Below are positions 47,151 to 56,075 of a stretch of DNA of 64,000 nucleotides, piece by piece. A program made the position numbers and the translations under genes. How positions within the stretch are numbered: position 1 is the stretch's first letter; the number at the start of each line of letters is the position of its first letter. The stretch is from DASRJJ01 sp050730855 (GTDB taxonomy: Bacteria > Patescibacteriota > Saccharimonadia > Saccharimonadales > UBA4665). The stretch spans positions 248,001 to 312,000 of the forward strand of contig JBOHNU010000001.1 of NCBI GenBank assembly GCA_050730855.1, read 5' to 3'. The notes beneath the pieces are model-generated. The model saw only the letters and a program-made list of their open reading frames with translations. It searched no databases and was not told the DNA's origin.

Positions 47151-47798
47151 CTATTGTACTCTCTTTGTCACGACAGTGCTAAGCTCGGAAATGGTGCAAA
47201 ACTGTGTGCCGGCCTTTTCGTTGATACAGCTCGTTTCCGGATTGTTTGGGTCTTGAAGCAGGTCGTCATCTCCATATATCACCCTTACTTCTATCCGGTA
47301 CAAGGTAGGGTTTAGCTCGGTTACGTTCAGCTTGGAGATGCGCATGTTTGGGCTGAGCAACTCCCGCCCAGTAACGCTTTGCGTGGCGATAGATTCGTTT
47401 GATGACGAGGTGCAGCCCGAAAAATTATCTTGCACCAAGCCGTGATACGACTGGTGAAGCGAGGCGTTCGGCGCGCTGTCGACCACCTGCCACCCAGTTG
47501 CAAAGCGGAACCGCTGGTTGCCGACGCACAGAACCTTGGGTTCCGAGGGGGTGGCAGCTCCGGCACTTGTGGGAACGACTGCGCCCCCTCCGAACTGGAT
47601 GTTCTGAGAAATTGTGTCGGTAATAGAACGGACAACACCTTGCGTAACCGCCTGGTTAACGCCCTTATAGTATAGCCGCGAAACCTGCAAAATGCCGGCC
47701 GTTACCACTACCAGTACAACCGCAAACACTGCCGTTGCCACCATTAGCTCTATAACGGTAAAGCCTTGGCTATCCTTCACAAAGCGGCGCGTCTTCAT
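47151..47798 (-). CDS. PilW-like minor pilin with prepilin signal
   Basis: 215 residues. The prepilin signal MKTRRFVKDSQG^FTVIELMVATAVFAVV has Gly before the cleavage and Glu at +5 (FTVIE). The globular part has paired cysteines near the C-terminus. Second-to-last gene in the operon; it starts directly after the previous stop. Confidence 0.85.
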   Translation of the reverse strand: MKTRRFVKDSQGFTVIELMVATAVFAVVLVVVTAGILQVSRLYYKGVNQAVTQGVVRSITDTISQNIQFGGGAVVPTSAGAATPSEPKVLCVGNQRFRFATGWQVVDSAPNASLHQSYHGLVQDNFSGCTSSSNESIATQSVTGRELLSPNMRISKLNVTELNPTLYRIEVRVIYGDDDLLQDPNNPETSCINEKAGTQFCTISELSTVVTKRVQ

Positions 47799-48284
47799 CT
47801 ATTCGTACACCCGGTAGATTAAGCGCAAATTGTCGGTAATGCGGCCGGAGGCATCAACCCACTCGTTGGTCACGGTAAAGGTATTGCCGTCGGAGGCTCG
47901 CTGGACAGACACGTTGTAGATTGGCTGGGTTGTAGTTGGCACGCCGGAAGCGTTTAGCTTGCAATCAGCCGTTGCTTCGCCCGACACCGATTCTGCCAGC
48001 ACGGGCTGGCCGGTGCTACTCGAAATACAAAACGGCATTGGCGTGCCGCTGCCAAAAATGACCTCGGGGTCGGACTTGGCAAGACCCTTTAGCTGCTCCA
48101 CCTGCGACTCGGCCAGCTTGAGGGAGTTTCCCCGCTCCTCGGCGGCGCGCGTCGCCAGCAGGCTGCGGTTGGTCGTAACGTAAGCGCCTCCCAATACCAG
48201 GCTAACTACCGAAATAGAGATAAGCACCTCGACAATCGTGTCGCCCCGCTCCTTCTGTTGCTGCCAAAACCTTCTCATGCGCAC
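47799..48284 (-). CDS. PilV-like minor pilin
   Basis: 161 residues. Prepilin-type start: KERGDTIVEVLISISVVSLVLGG with Gly-Asp at the cleavage site, Val and Glu at +5 positions. It overlaps the upstream pilin gene by 10 nt and adjoins the PilW-like gene, so the order matches other minor-pilin operons. Confidence 0.78.
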   Translation of the reverse strand: MRMRRFWQQQKERGDTIVEVLISISVVSLVLGGAYVTTNRSLLATRAAEERGNSLKLAESQVEQLKGLAKSDPEVIFGSGTPMPFCISSSTGQPVLAESVSGEATADCKLNASGVPTTTQPIYNVSVQRASDGNTFTVTNEWVDASGRITDNLRLIYRVYE

Positions 48285-49180
48285 TCCAGCCCATTCCTAA
48301 TACTTAGCGTTACCGACAGCTGGCGAGCGCTGTCGCCAATTGTAATCAGACCCGATTGGTTGGTGCCGCCGCTCTTAAAGCAGATAAACACGCCGCCGGT
48401 AGGGTTTAAGGGGCTGCTGGCAAGGCTGGTGTTAATTCCCTCCGCCCCTTGCGGCCGGCTACGATCCAGCGCGCTGTTAACAGTGTTATCATCGACCGGC
48501 ACTACCGCAACCTGCTGCGTCCCGGAGACAATTGTTCCGCCAGAATAGCTTGCCAGAGAGTTTACAAAGGCAACTTCGCCGATTACCCGTTTACCCGCGC
48601 CATTGTCGTACCACATGTCGACAGCTGTTAGCCCTCCGTGGAGTTGGCTTACAACGCTAACGTCGGGGGTGGAACCGCTAGTGGTAGACGGGGCAACAGC
48701 TCGGGGCTGGGCTTGCGCCAGGGTTGTAACCTCACTTCCACTGGTGGTCTTTTGCAGGCCGGCAATGGTAACAACCGCGAACTGCTCTGGGCTGGTGCCG
48801 GCTACTCCGAACTGCATGGCCTTGCCAACGAAAATACAACCCTCGTTAGCCCCTTGCTCGGCAGATCCGGCTACAAGTACCGGTCCGGTCGCGCCAGCCG
48901 TACACTGGAACGAATTGGTGCTAGGATAAAAACCGGTAGCGACATCGTTAATAACCTGCTGTATCTGAGTCTGCACTTGCCGTATGGCTTGGTTAAACTC
49001 TGTTTGCTGTTGCCGGCCGGCAATAAGTATGGCGGCGCTTGCAAACAACAAGCCGGTCACGGCCAGCACAATCAGCACCTCGATAATAGTAAACCCACGC
49101 GAACCACGCGGGCTTGGCAGAGAGGCGAAAAAACACCTCTTTACATCTTTAACAACTAGGGCTAGTGAGCCACCCATCAT
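48275..49180 (-). CDS. Minor pilin, first gene of the minor pilin operon
   Basis: 301 residues, large for a pilin. After a 30-residue basic leader comes SRG^FTIIEVLIVLAVTGLLFA, a textbook prepilin site (Gly, Phe+1, Glu+5). The remainder is Ser/Thr/Gly-rich. The leader is longer than the usual 6-20 residues. TATACT (49193-49188) ends 7 nt before the first ATG, predicting that this ATG begins the mRNA; a second ATG follows immediately. Confidence 0.82.
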   Translation of the reverse strand: MMGGSLALVVKDVKRCFFASLPSPRGSRGFTIIEVLIVLAVTGLLFASAAILIAGRQQQTEFNQAIRQVQTQIQQVINDVATGFYPSTNSFQCTAGATGPVLVAGSAEQGANEGCIFVGKAMQFGVAGTSPEQFAVVTIAGLQKTTSGSEVTTLAQAQPRAVAPSTTSGSTPDVSVVSQLHGGLTAVDMWYDNGAGKRVIGEVAFVNSLASYSGGTIVSGTQQVAVVPVDDNTVNSALDRSRPQGAEGINTSLASSPLNPTGGVFICFKSGGTNQSGLITIGDSARQLSVTLSIRNGLECA

Positions 49181-49187
49181 GAGCCTT

Positions 49188-49193
49188 AGTATA
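49188..49193 (-). promoter_or_regulatory. Leaderless promoter of the minor pilin operon
   Basis: TATACT with 7 nt to ATG 49180; no clear -35. Confidence 0.55.
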
Positions 49194-49219
49194 CCATAAG
49201 CTCTTACGGCTGGCGTAAT

Positions 49220-50008
49220 TTAAGCCAGCACAAGCCCGGCATACCAAGTAATGATATCGGCGCCGAATAACTGCACCACCACCATCGCCGCCAAAAGAAA
49301 GGGACCAAACGGAAGATGGCTTTTCCGGCTGGCTCGCCCCGCAACAAGCAACGGAGCCGAAGTAAGCATGCCAAACAGTGACGCCAGAAAAAGCAGCAAA
49401 ACCGCCGGCAACGGCCCGCCAACCAATATACCAAGCACGATACCCAGCTTTACATCGCCCAGTCCGATCCAGCGACCCTTCGACACCAAAAACAATATAT
49501 AAAATGTACCACTTATAATGGTAATGCCCAGCGCCGCACCCAACACTTCACGCAGCGATCCGTCGTACAACACCACTTGCAGCCCCAGTTGCAGCACCGC
49601 CAGGCCAATCAGCGGAAAAACAATCTTGTTCGGCAACAAAAACCACCTAATGTCGTAAACCGCCAAAATCAAAAACCCCACCAGAAACACCAGCCAAAAA
49701 GCAAATAGCATCAATCCCTCACCCTGCAAAGGCTGCGGCCACCAAATATAGGACGCAACAAAAAGCGCAGGTAAAGCCAGCTCGGTCAGAGGGCTATCGT
49801 TAATCGGCTTGCCGCAATAACGGCACTTACCACGCAGCACTAACCAGCTAACCACCGGCACAAGGTCGAGCACGCCCAGCTTGTGATGGCAATAATCGCA
49901 TTCCGACCGGTCTTTAATCCAATCTTTCTTTTCGTGCAACCGCCACACCAGCGCGTTCACAAAGCTGCCCAACACCAACCCTGCAACTATGACTACGACG
50001 AAAACCAT
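49220..50008 (-). CDS. pilD: Prepilin peptidase/N-methyltransferase
   Basis: 262 residues, about eight membrane helices. GLVLGSFVNALVWR opens the protein, CDYC and CRYC form the zinc domain of bifunctional enzymes (about 39-66), and the two catalytic aspartates lie in VYDIRW (about 116) and GLGDVKLG (about 180). It cleaves and N-methylates the pilins encoded on both sides. AAGGTG lies just before the ATG. Confidence 0.95.
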   Translation of the reverse strand: MVFVVVIVAGLVLGSFVNALVWRLHEKKDWIKDRSECDYCHHKLGVLDLVPVVSWLVLRGKCRYCGKPINDSPLTELALPALFVASYIWWPQPLQGEGLMLFAFWLVFLVGFLILAVYDIRWFLLPNKIVFPLIGLAVLQLGLQVVLYDGSLREVLGAALGITIISGTFYILFLVSKGRWIGLGDVKLGIVLGILVGGPLPAVLLLFLASLFGMLTSAPLLVAGRASRKSHLPFGPFLLAAMVVVQLFGADIITWYAGLVLA

Positions 50009-50083
50009 GTCACCTTATGGTATCACGACCTACGACGACGCATAGCCGTAGGCGCTAGCTATCAGAGCCTTAATCGAATTTGC

Positions 50084-50089
50084 TATGCT
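50084..50089 (+). promoter_or_regulatory. Leaderless promoter of the MFS gene
   Basis: TATGCT ending 6 nt before GTG 50096; predicts a leaderless mRNA beginning with GTG. Confidence 0.45.
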
Positions 50090-50095
50090 GGGAGT

Positions 50096-51262
50096 GTGGG
50101 ACGTTTATCGTTGGCTCAAGGCAGCTGGATTTTGTTTGATTTTGCAAACTCGATCTTTTTTGTAAACATTATTTCGGTTTATTTTCCGCTTTACTTTACA
50201 CGGGACTTAGGCGGCTCGGCATTTGCTTTGTCGTTGGCTTTTGGCGGTTCCCAGCTGCTAACCGGGTTAACCGCAATTTATTGGGGCGCAGTAGCCGACC
50301 GGCGCAAGCGTTACCGGCAGTTGTTCGTGGCGTTTTGTCTTTTAACTATTTTTTCTGCTGTGTTGCTTTCGTTTTCGCCGAAAGCAATAATTTTAATTAT
50401 CTTTTTACTGGGATTTTACTTTTATGCGACCACCGGCGTGTTTTACGAATCGATGTTGCCCGGCATTACGGACAGTAAAACTCTGCCACGCGTAGTAGGC
50501 CTCGCCGGCGCCGCGGGGATGCTGGGCAATTTGGCGGCGCTTTTAATTGTGGCACCGTTTTTGAGCGGCTGGGGAGTGAAGTCGGCTTTTGTGGTGACCG
50601 CGATCGGCTTTTTGCTGTTTGCCCTGCCGTCGCTTTTTTGGGTTCGGCCGGATATGTCAGCGGCAAAGTTAAAACTTTTTGATACTTTGGCAAGGCCAAT
50701 GCGCTGGCTGCCGCGTTTTTTGATTGCCCGCGTTTTGTACGGAGGGGCGCTAGTGACTTTGATTGTTAACATGCCGCTGATGGCGCGGCAAGTGTTTGGG
50801 CTGGACGACGGACAAGTAAGGATTTTTTACATTATTGTCAGCCTGTCAGCCGGCGCAGGCGCGGTTTTGGCTGGCTGGGCTGCCAGGCGCATCAAGCCTC
50901 TAAAGTTGATGATTGGCGGTCTAACTGTCTGGTCGGTGTTGGGTGTGGCCTCGGCATCGTTATTGCCGGGGGTTTTATATTTTACGCTACCGGTAATTGC
51001 TTTCTTTGCTGGCTCGGCGCTTAGTGCCGACCGTATATTTTATATCGAAGCTGTCTCTGGCTCGCGTTTAGGTGAATACTTGGGTCTGCATCGCCTAGCT
51101 TACTTGGGTGGTGGGGTGGTGGTGCCAATCGGTTTTGGCGCTACCCTGGGTCTGCTTGCCGCCAACCAAGTTATTGCCTACCGCTCGGCACTGCTTGGGA
51201 TAGCGGTGTTATTGGTAGCAAGTGTTTTGTTGTTGCGGCCATTGCTTAAAGTTTCTTCATAA
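50096..51262 (+). CDS. MFS transporter, UMF1/Atg22-like
   Basis: 388 residues, 11-12 membrane helices. LAQGSWILFDFANSIFFVN matches the UMF1 entry motif (xWxLYDFANSAF) and VFYESMLPGI and VVGLAGAAGMLGNLAALL match the later ones; WGAVADRRKRYRQ is the MFS loop. The substrate is unknown. GTG 50096 is chosen because the earlier in-frame ATGs have no family similarity. It is convergent with, and overlaps by 17 nt, the acyl-ligase fusion. That recalls the lplT-aas pair of E. coli, but LplT is a different MFS branch. Confidence 0.75.
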   Translation: MGRLSLAQGSWILFDFANSIFFVNIISVYFPLYFTRDLGGSAFALSLAFGGSQLLTGLTAIYWGAVADRRKRYRQLFVAFCLLTIFSAVLLSFSPKAIILIIFLLGFYFYATTGVFYESMLPGITDSKTLPRVVGLAGAAGMLGNLAALLIVAPFLSGWGVKSAFVVTAIGFLLFALPSLFWVRPDMSAAKLKLFDTLARPMRWLPRFLIARVLYGGALVTLIVNMPLMARQVFGLDDGQVRIFYIIVSLSAGAGAVLAGWAARRIKPLKLMIGGLTVWSVLGVASASLLPGVLYFTLPVIAFFAGSALSADRIFYIEAVSGSRLGEYLGLHRLAYLGGGVVVPIGFGATLGLLAANQVIAYRSALLGIAVLLVASVLLLRPLLKVSS

Positions 51263-53720
51263 CTTCCTCTAGTTGGCCGGTAGCTTCATGGTAGGGCGTG
51301 CTTTGACCGAACCGGATCGGTTTGCCAATTTCTACCGTGATTTTGCTGCGCCGTTTGGGCCAATGATGGTGCAGCGGCACTGTGCCGTATAAACCCTTGG
51401 TTTTGACTGGAACAACCGGCACTTGCATCTCCACTGCCATCATGCCGGTACCGGATTTGTAGGGTTGCTGCTGGCCGTTGGGTGACAGTCTGCCTTCTGG
51501 CGCAATGGCGATGTTCCAGCCTTTGTCGATCAGTCTGGCCATATAGTCCAAGCTGGGAATAAATGGTTCCTTGCGCGCAAAGTCAAAGGCAGCAAAACCA
51601 AGCCTGCCGGCGATCGAAATCGCGGCATGCTTTTTCATCACGTCTTCGGCGGCGGCAATGGCTAAGTTCTGCCTGATGTAAAAAGGCAGCGCCCGGTAAA
51701 GCACAACAGCGTCAAAGCTGTCGACATGATTGAAAATAAAGATTGCCGAGCCAGACAACTGGCTCAAATTATGCTTGCCTTTTACTGTGGCTTTAACCCA
51801 AATACGGACTGCTGGAGATAAAACAGCTTCACGTATCAACATGCCAAAAAACCGTGTCCAAGGCCAATAAGTCCATTTTGGCCGTTTAAAAGTTTCTTCC
51901 ACCAGGGTACCGGACTTTGTGAGCTTGCGTAATTGGGCTACGGTTGTATTTTGGTGGATCAAGTGTTCGGCGATACTGACCGACAGTTGCTCCTCGATCA
52001 AAGATACCAGGGTCAGCCGGCGCAGCGAATCCAGGCCGAGTTCGGACAATTTGGTTGTTTCGGTTACTTTGGCAGCCGAGCTTTCGGTTACAATGCAGAT
52101 TAAGTCGATAATTTTGTCTTTGGCGGGCTCTAGGTAGTCTTTGGTAGAGACCGTACCCTTGCCCTGGCGTTCGGCCAGCCACTCCTGAACTTTTTTGCGG
52201 TCTATCTTTAGCAAGCGGGTACGGGGGAAATCTTCGGCGTCCCAGCGCGTCCAGCCGGTTATTTGTTGATGCGATTCTAGTTTGGAGTTAATGTCGGCAA
52301 TCGCCTTGTCTACAGCCTTGCTAGGGGCTTCGGTTATAGCTACGGCATGCACTGCTTCGCCCTCTGGCTGCTGAACTCCAACGATCGATAGCGCTTTAAA
52401 GAGCGGGTGCTTGTCGGCGATGCGTTCGACATCCTCGGGGAAAACTTTGAGGCCAGATGCCAGCACGATCACGAACTTCTCGCGTCCGCGGATAAACAGC
52501 CAACCGTGTTCATCAATCTTGCCGACATCTCCGGTTTTAAACCAGCCGTCCGGAGTGAACGCCTGTTTGGTCGCAGCCGGATTACGCCAATAACCGGCGA
52601 ATACGTTGTCGCCCTTGGCTTGGATTTCGCCCCCTTCCCCGATACGGAGGTGTACACCCGGGATTGCCTTGCCTTGCGAAACCATATGCCGCTCTTTGAA
52701 TGTGTTCATGGTTAGTACCGGTGCGGTTTCGGTAAGTCCGTAGCCTTGCAATACCTTTATGCCCAGGCGTTCCCAAAATTTTACTGCTTCTACATCTACG
52801 GGCGCCGACCCGGTGGCCACAAACTCCAGCCCGCCAAGCTGCTTGATAACCTGGCTAAAAATAATTCTCCTAAGCGGAAAAGGCAAACCGGCGGCGGCTT
52901 TTTGGGCAAAGCGTAAAAAACTAGCGCGGCCTTGCTCGCCAGCTTTGGTTTCTATGGCCTTTTTGAACACATATAACAGTTGCGGTACCGCAAGCATGGA
53001 CGTTATGCGGTGGTCGCGCAAACCACGCGCAATAGACAGCGGCGCCAACCGGGCGACGTAATAAACCGATGCGCCCCCAGTTAACGGGGCCAGAAATCCG
53101 ACAGTCAGCTCGTAGGTATGAGACAAAGGCAAAATAGAGAGAAACCGCCACCTGGGCAGGATTGTTAAAGCGCGCCTAATGGAATTGACGTTGGCCAAAA
53201 GGTTGCCTTGTGTCAGCACCACTCCTTTGGGCTCTCCCGTGGTGCCAGAGGTAAAAACCAATAGTGCTTGATCCTGGCTGCCGACCTGTGCGGCCGGAGC
53301 TTCATCGGCAAAGCCCATGGTAAGCTCCGGCAGGTCTTCCAGCAGGATAGTCCGGTGTTTGCTATCCAACCTGCTCAAGAAATTTTTACCGCGGAAAATC
53401 AGCTTGGGTTTGACCTTGCCGGCAATGTTCTCTACAGATTCTATGGAGCTTCGCACATCTACCGGCACAACAATCACACCCAATAATTGGCAGGCCAAGA
53501 ACAGCTGACCCCATTCGGGAGTGTTGGGGGCGACTATAACAACATAGTCGCCTTTTGTTAGCTTTTTCCCTGCCAGCCAGTGCGCGGTCCGGTAGGCTGA
53601 TGCACGCAGCTCGCCGTAGGTGAGTGTTTCTGTCCGAAAAACTCGTTTGATCCCCAAAGCTACTTTGTTTTTGTGGTTACCCGCTGCCACAACGAATTCT
53701 CTAAAATTCGTAGAGCTCAC
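51246..53720 (-). CDS. Three-domain fatty-acid activating protein: acyl-AMP ligase, carrier protein, acyltransferase
   Basis: 824 residues. Residues 10-510 are an ANL adenylating domain (LLVFTSGTTGEPKGVVLT at about 153-170; GYGLTETAPV; GWFKTGDVG; a terminal Lys in LLKIDRKKV). About 525-595 is an acyl carrier domain with the phosphopantetheine Ser in LGLDSLRRLTL (near 563). About 610-824 is a PlsC-type acyltransferase (NHVDSFD near 662; EGRLSP near 740). A fatty acid could be activated, carried and transferred by one protein. The GTG start overlaps the acpS stop (GTGA). Confidence 0.85.
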   Translation of the reverse strand: MSSTNFREFVVAAGNHKNKVALGIKRVFRTETLTYGELRASAYRTAHWLAGKKLTKGDYVVIVAPNTPEWGQLFLACQLLGVIVVPVDVRSSIESVENIAGKVKPKLIFRGKNFLSRLDSKHRTILLEDLPELTMGFADEAPAAQVGSQDQALLVFTSGTTGEPKGVVLTQGNLLANVNSIRRALTILPRWRFLSILPLSHTYELTVGFLAPLTGGASVYYVARLAPLSIARGLRDHRITSMLAVPQLLYVFKKAIETKAGEQGRASFLRFAQKAAAGLPFPLRRIIFSQVIKQLGGLEFVATGSAPVDVEAVKFWERLGIKVLQGYGLTETAPVLTMNTFKERHMVSQGKAIPGVHLRIGEGGEIQAKGDNVFAGYWRNPAATKQAFTPDGWFKTGDVGKIDEHGWLFIRGREKFVIVLASGLKVFPEDVERIADKHPLFKALSIVGVQQPEGEAVHAVAITEAPSKAVDKAIADINSKLESHQQITGWTRWDAEDFPRTRLLKIDRKKVQEWLAERQGKGTVSTKDYLEPAKDKIIDLICIVTESSAAKVTETTKLSELGLDSLRRLTLVSLIEEQLSVSIAEHLIHQNTTVAQLRKLTKSGTLVEETFKRPKWTYWPWTRFFGMLIREAVLSPAVRIWVKATVKGKHNLSQLSGSAIFIFNHVDSFDAVVLYRALPFYIRQNLAIAAAEDVMKKHAAISIAGRLGFAAFDFARKEPFIPSLDYMARLIDKGWNIAIAPEGRLSPNGQQQPYKSGTGMMAVEMQVPVVPVKTKGLYGTVPLHHHWPKRRSKITVEIGKPIRFGQSTPYHEATGQLEEVMKKL

Positions 53721-54028
53721 GGCAAATCCATCGCCACCGCAACGGCATACTGTCCGTGATGCGAGATAGAAACCGGAATAATTCGGCCGTCTACCTCTGC
53801 AAACGGCTTGCCGTTAGCCTGATATTTAATAGCAATCCGCGGCCAACCGCCCGGTTCGATCCCAACGGCCTTCAGCACCGCCTCTTTGGCACAGAAAATA
53901 CCAGCCAAATGAACTGGCTCCCGATTTTCAAGCTCGTGCTCGGCGTAGACCCGCCGCAAAAAAGGATCCCCCCCTGTTTCTAACTGCTTCTTAAATTCTT
54001 CAAGCGCCAGAATATCAATGCCAACCAT
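53717..54028 (-). CDS. acpS: Holo-[acyl-carrier-protein] synthase
   Basis: 103 residues. The N-terminal VGIDILALEEFKK and the central FCAKEAVLKAVG, which carry the Mg2+ and CoA ligands of AcpS (GxDxx and AKEA), are present; AVAVAMDLP closes it. It adds the phosphopantetheine arm to carrier proteins, and the only carrier domain seen in this window is in the protein downstream, with which it shares a GTGA overlap. TATAAT ends exactly 6 nt before the ATG. Confidence 0.9.
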   Translation of the reverse strand: MVGIDILALEEFKKQLETGGDPFLRRVYAEHELENREPVHLAGIFCAKEAVLKAVGIEPGGWPRIAIKYQANGKPFAEVDGRIIPVSISHHGQYAVAVAMDLP

Positions 54029-54034
54029 AAGCCC

Positions 54035-54040
54035 ATTATA
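54035..54040 (-). promoter_or_regulatory. Leaderless promoter of acpS and the acyl-ligase
   Basis: TATAAT ending 6 nt before ATG 54028. Confidence 0.6.
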
Positions 54041-54059
54041 ACAATTCCTTGGTTTCCTA

Positions 54060-54168
54060 GCGACAAACGCCGTGGGGTGCTCTCCAGGACAGAAAAAGTG
54101 TTAACCACACAGCGCGTCACAGAGCTACCCAACACCAACCCCAGCAGCACGAGAACTAGGGGTGCCAT
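54060..54168 (-). pseudogene. Remnant of a prepilin peptidase gene (5' end only)
   Basis: Reading from ATG 54168: MAPLVLVLLGLVLGSSVTR, close to the pilD start (GLVLGSFVNALVWR). At the DNA level the pilD segment GGGTTGGTGTTGGG recurs here exactly and the flanks align with an A missing, which breaks the frame; ESTPRRLSLG afterwards still resembles the PilD loop. No zinc domain or catalytic Asp remains. It lies between pilA and acpS. Confidence 0.5.
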
Positions 54169-54202
54169 CTTTCAGTACTACCACGGTCCAGGCTTAACAA
54201 AT

Positions 54203-54227
54203 AAACGGATCCCCTCCGGGATCCGTT
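54203..54227 (-). terminator. pilA terminator
   Basis: Perfect 11-bp stem AAACGGATCCC/GGGATCCGTTT with a 4-nt loop and a TTATTTG tail on the minus strand. Confidence 0.85.
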
Positions 54228-54251
54228 TACCGTCAGTAGTTTGCTCTCTAG

Positions 54252-54746
54252 CTAGGATGAGCGACACTGTCGGGAGTTGTTCTCGAGCGTGTATAGAGCT
54301 ACGTAACCCCTTGAAGAACCGGCAACGGCATCTGTACCACTGGTACCGCCGCAGGCTGCACCCAAGACAATTCTTGCCTGATCTTCGTTATCGTTGCCAG
54401 CTACTCCAGCACCGACATCTAAAATGGTAACTTCGTCACCGCCAAAGAAACCCATTGTAACTTCTACGTCGTTATCGCCTGTGGTTCCGGCGCCGATCGT
54501 GTACGTTGTACCGCTACCGGCTCCTTGAGTGTTCGGCAGTGAGCCTGAGTTATTGTTAACATATTCGCTCATTCCACCAAGCAGACCTGCTATATCGTTA
54601 GAACGCTGCGTGTTGCGGGCGTTACGTTGCAGAGCCGGGACGGCTAGGAATACCACCAGCAAAATTAGGCCGGCGATAGCCAATACGATTAGGACTTCGA
54701 TAATGGTGAAGCCTTTTTCTTTTCGGTTTCTTATGTTCGATAGCAT
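54252..54746 (-). CDS. pilA: Major type IV pilin
   Basis: 164 residues. A short basic leader ends KEKG^FTIIEVLIVLAIAGLI, a canonical prepilin site with Glu at +5. The mature protein has the extended N-terminal helix (LQRNARNTQRSNDIAGLL) and a Gly-rich C-terminal domain with two Cys (AACGG and RQCRSS). It stands alone with its own strong promoter and terminator between pilC and acpS, as expected for the most abundant pilus subunit. Shine-Dalgarno AAGGGGG is 9 nt from the ATG. Confidence 0.92.
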   Translation of the reverse strand: MLSNIRNRKEKGFTIIEVLIVLAIAGLILLVVFLAVPALQRNARNTQRSNDIAGLLGGMSEYVNNNSGSLPNTQGAGSGTTYTIGAGTTGDNDVEVTMGFFGGDEVTILDVGAGVAGNDNEDQARIVLGAACGGTSGTDAVAGSSRGYVALYTLENNSRQCRSS

Positions 54747-54790
54747 AGCGGAAATGCCCCCTTACTTAGATGTTTAATGCTTATGGTTAA

Positions 54791-54819
54791 ATAATACAAA
54801 CTAGTGCAGCAAAAAGCAA
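54791..54819 (-). promoter_or_regulatory. pilA promoter overlapping the pilC terminator
   Basis: TTGCTT (54819-54814), 17-nt spacer with an extended TG, TATTAT (54796-54791). The -35 lies in the 3' arm of an AAAAAGC/GCTTTTT hairpin that can end pilC transcripts. Confidence 0.6.
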
Positions 54820-54853
54820 TAGCTTTTTGAGTCACCCAGGTACCCCGCAGAGA

Positions 54854-56071
54854 CTACAGCGTGAACGACCGACCGGCGAGGCTGTAAATGGGCAACAGCA
54901 CGGCAGCCACAATTATAAAGGCCATGACTCCCAACAACACCATTAGCAGCGGCTCGATGATGGTGGATATTGTTTTGATCTGATCGTCCACCTCTTTTTC
55001 GTAGTATTCGGCAGTTTTGCTGAGCATTTGCTCCATCGAGCCGGACTGTTCACCAATACGAAGCATATTTGGCACCAGCTCCAGAAAGTAGGGGTCGTGG
55101 GTTAGCGAATCGGCCAGTGATTTACCCCCCCTTACTTTGTCTGTCGCCTTGCGGATCGAATCTTGGATGTACACATTATTGACCGAGTTCGAAGTGATTT
55201 CCAGCATTTGGATAAGCGGCACACCACTGGCAATAAGTGTGGTGCCGGTTCGCGAAAAACGCGCCATATACATCTTCATAAATAGCGGGCCAATTGGCCA
55301 TAACTTCATCTTTAGCCGGTCAATAACTCGCTTGCCGGCGACGGTACGCGCCCAGCGCGTCGTAAAGAAAATGCCCAAAGCCAAAACAATAAGTACAACC
55401 CACCAAAAGTTGATAATAAAGTGCGAAACCGCCAACAGTATGACAGTTATAAGCGGCAGGCTGGCGCCGGGCAGCCCTTCGTACAGCGTCTCTACCTGCG
55501 GTAGCACTTGCACCACCATAAAGCCAACCACCAAAATCATTACTACAATCACGATGGCCGGATAGATCATCGCTCCGCGCACCTTGCTTATAAGGTCGGC
55601 GTCTTTTTCTTGCTGGATTGCCAGGCGCTCCAGGGCTTTGTCGAGCGTACCCGAGGCTTCGCCCGCGGCGATCAGACTTACATATACTTGGTTGAACGCC
55701 TTGGGGTGCCTAGCCATGGCGTCGGCCAGGGTCGAGCCGGCCTCGACATCCGAAACTACCTTGCTAATAACCACCTTTAGTGGTTTGCTAGTGGTTTGCT
55801 GGTTTACAGTGCGTAAACTTTGCACCAGCGGTAGGCCGGCGTTGATAAGCGTGGCCAGCTGCCGCGAAAAAAGCACTTTATCTTTTGTTCTTATGCGGTT
55901 GAACCGGCCACGTAAACCACCGGTGGCCTTCTCTGCCAAGCGGATGTCGATAGGCACCAGGCCTTCCCTGGTAATAAGCCGGCTGGCGGCCTGTTCACTC
56001 TCGGCCTGAACCTCCGCCTTTACTTCCTGGCCGGTTGAGGGGTCGCGCGCGGTGTATTTAAACGATAGCAT
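54854..56071 (-). CDS. pilC: Type IV pilus inner-membrane platform protein PilC
   Basis: 405 residues, three membrane helices and two GspF domains. KVLFSRQLATLINAGLPLVQSL and the second copy ARFSRTGTTLIASGVPLIQML are the duplicated core motifs. It anchors the assembly ATPases encoded directly upstream (4-nt gap to pilT). Confidence 0.95.
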   Translation of the reverse strand: MLSFKYTARDPSTGQEVKAEVQAESEQAASRLITREGLVPIDIRLAEKATGGLRGRFNRIRTKDKVLFSRQLATLINAGLPLVQSLRTVNQQTTSKPLKVVISKVVSDVEAGSTLADAMARHPKAFNQVYVSLIAAGEASGTLDKALERLAIQQEKDADLISKVRGAMIYPAIVIVVMILVVGFMVVQVLPQVETLYEGLPGASLPLITVILLAVSHFIINFWWVVLIVLALGIFFTTRWARTVAGKRVIDRLKMKLWPIGPLFMKMYMARFSRTGTTLIASGVPLIQMLEITSNSVNNVYIQDSIRKATDKVRGGKSLADSLTHDPYFLELVPNMLRIGEQSGSMEQMLSKTAEYYEKEVDDQIKTISTIIEPLLMVLLGVMAFIIVAAVLLPIYSLAGRSFTL

Positions 56072-56075
56072 GCTG

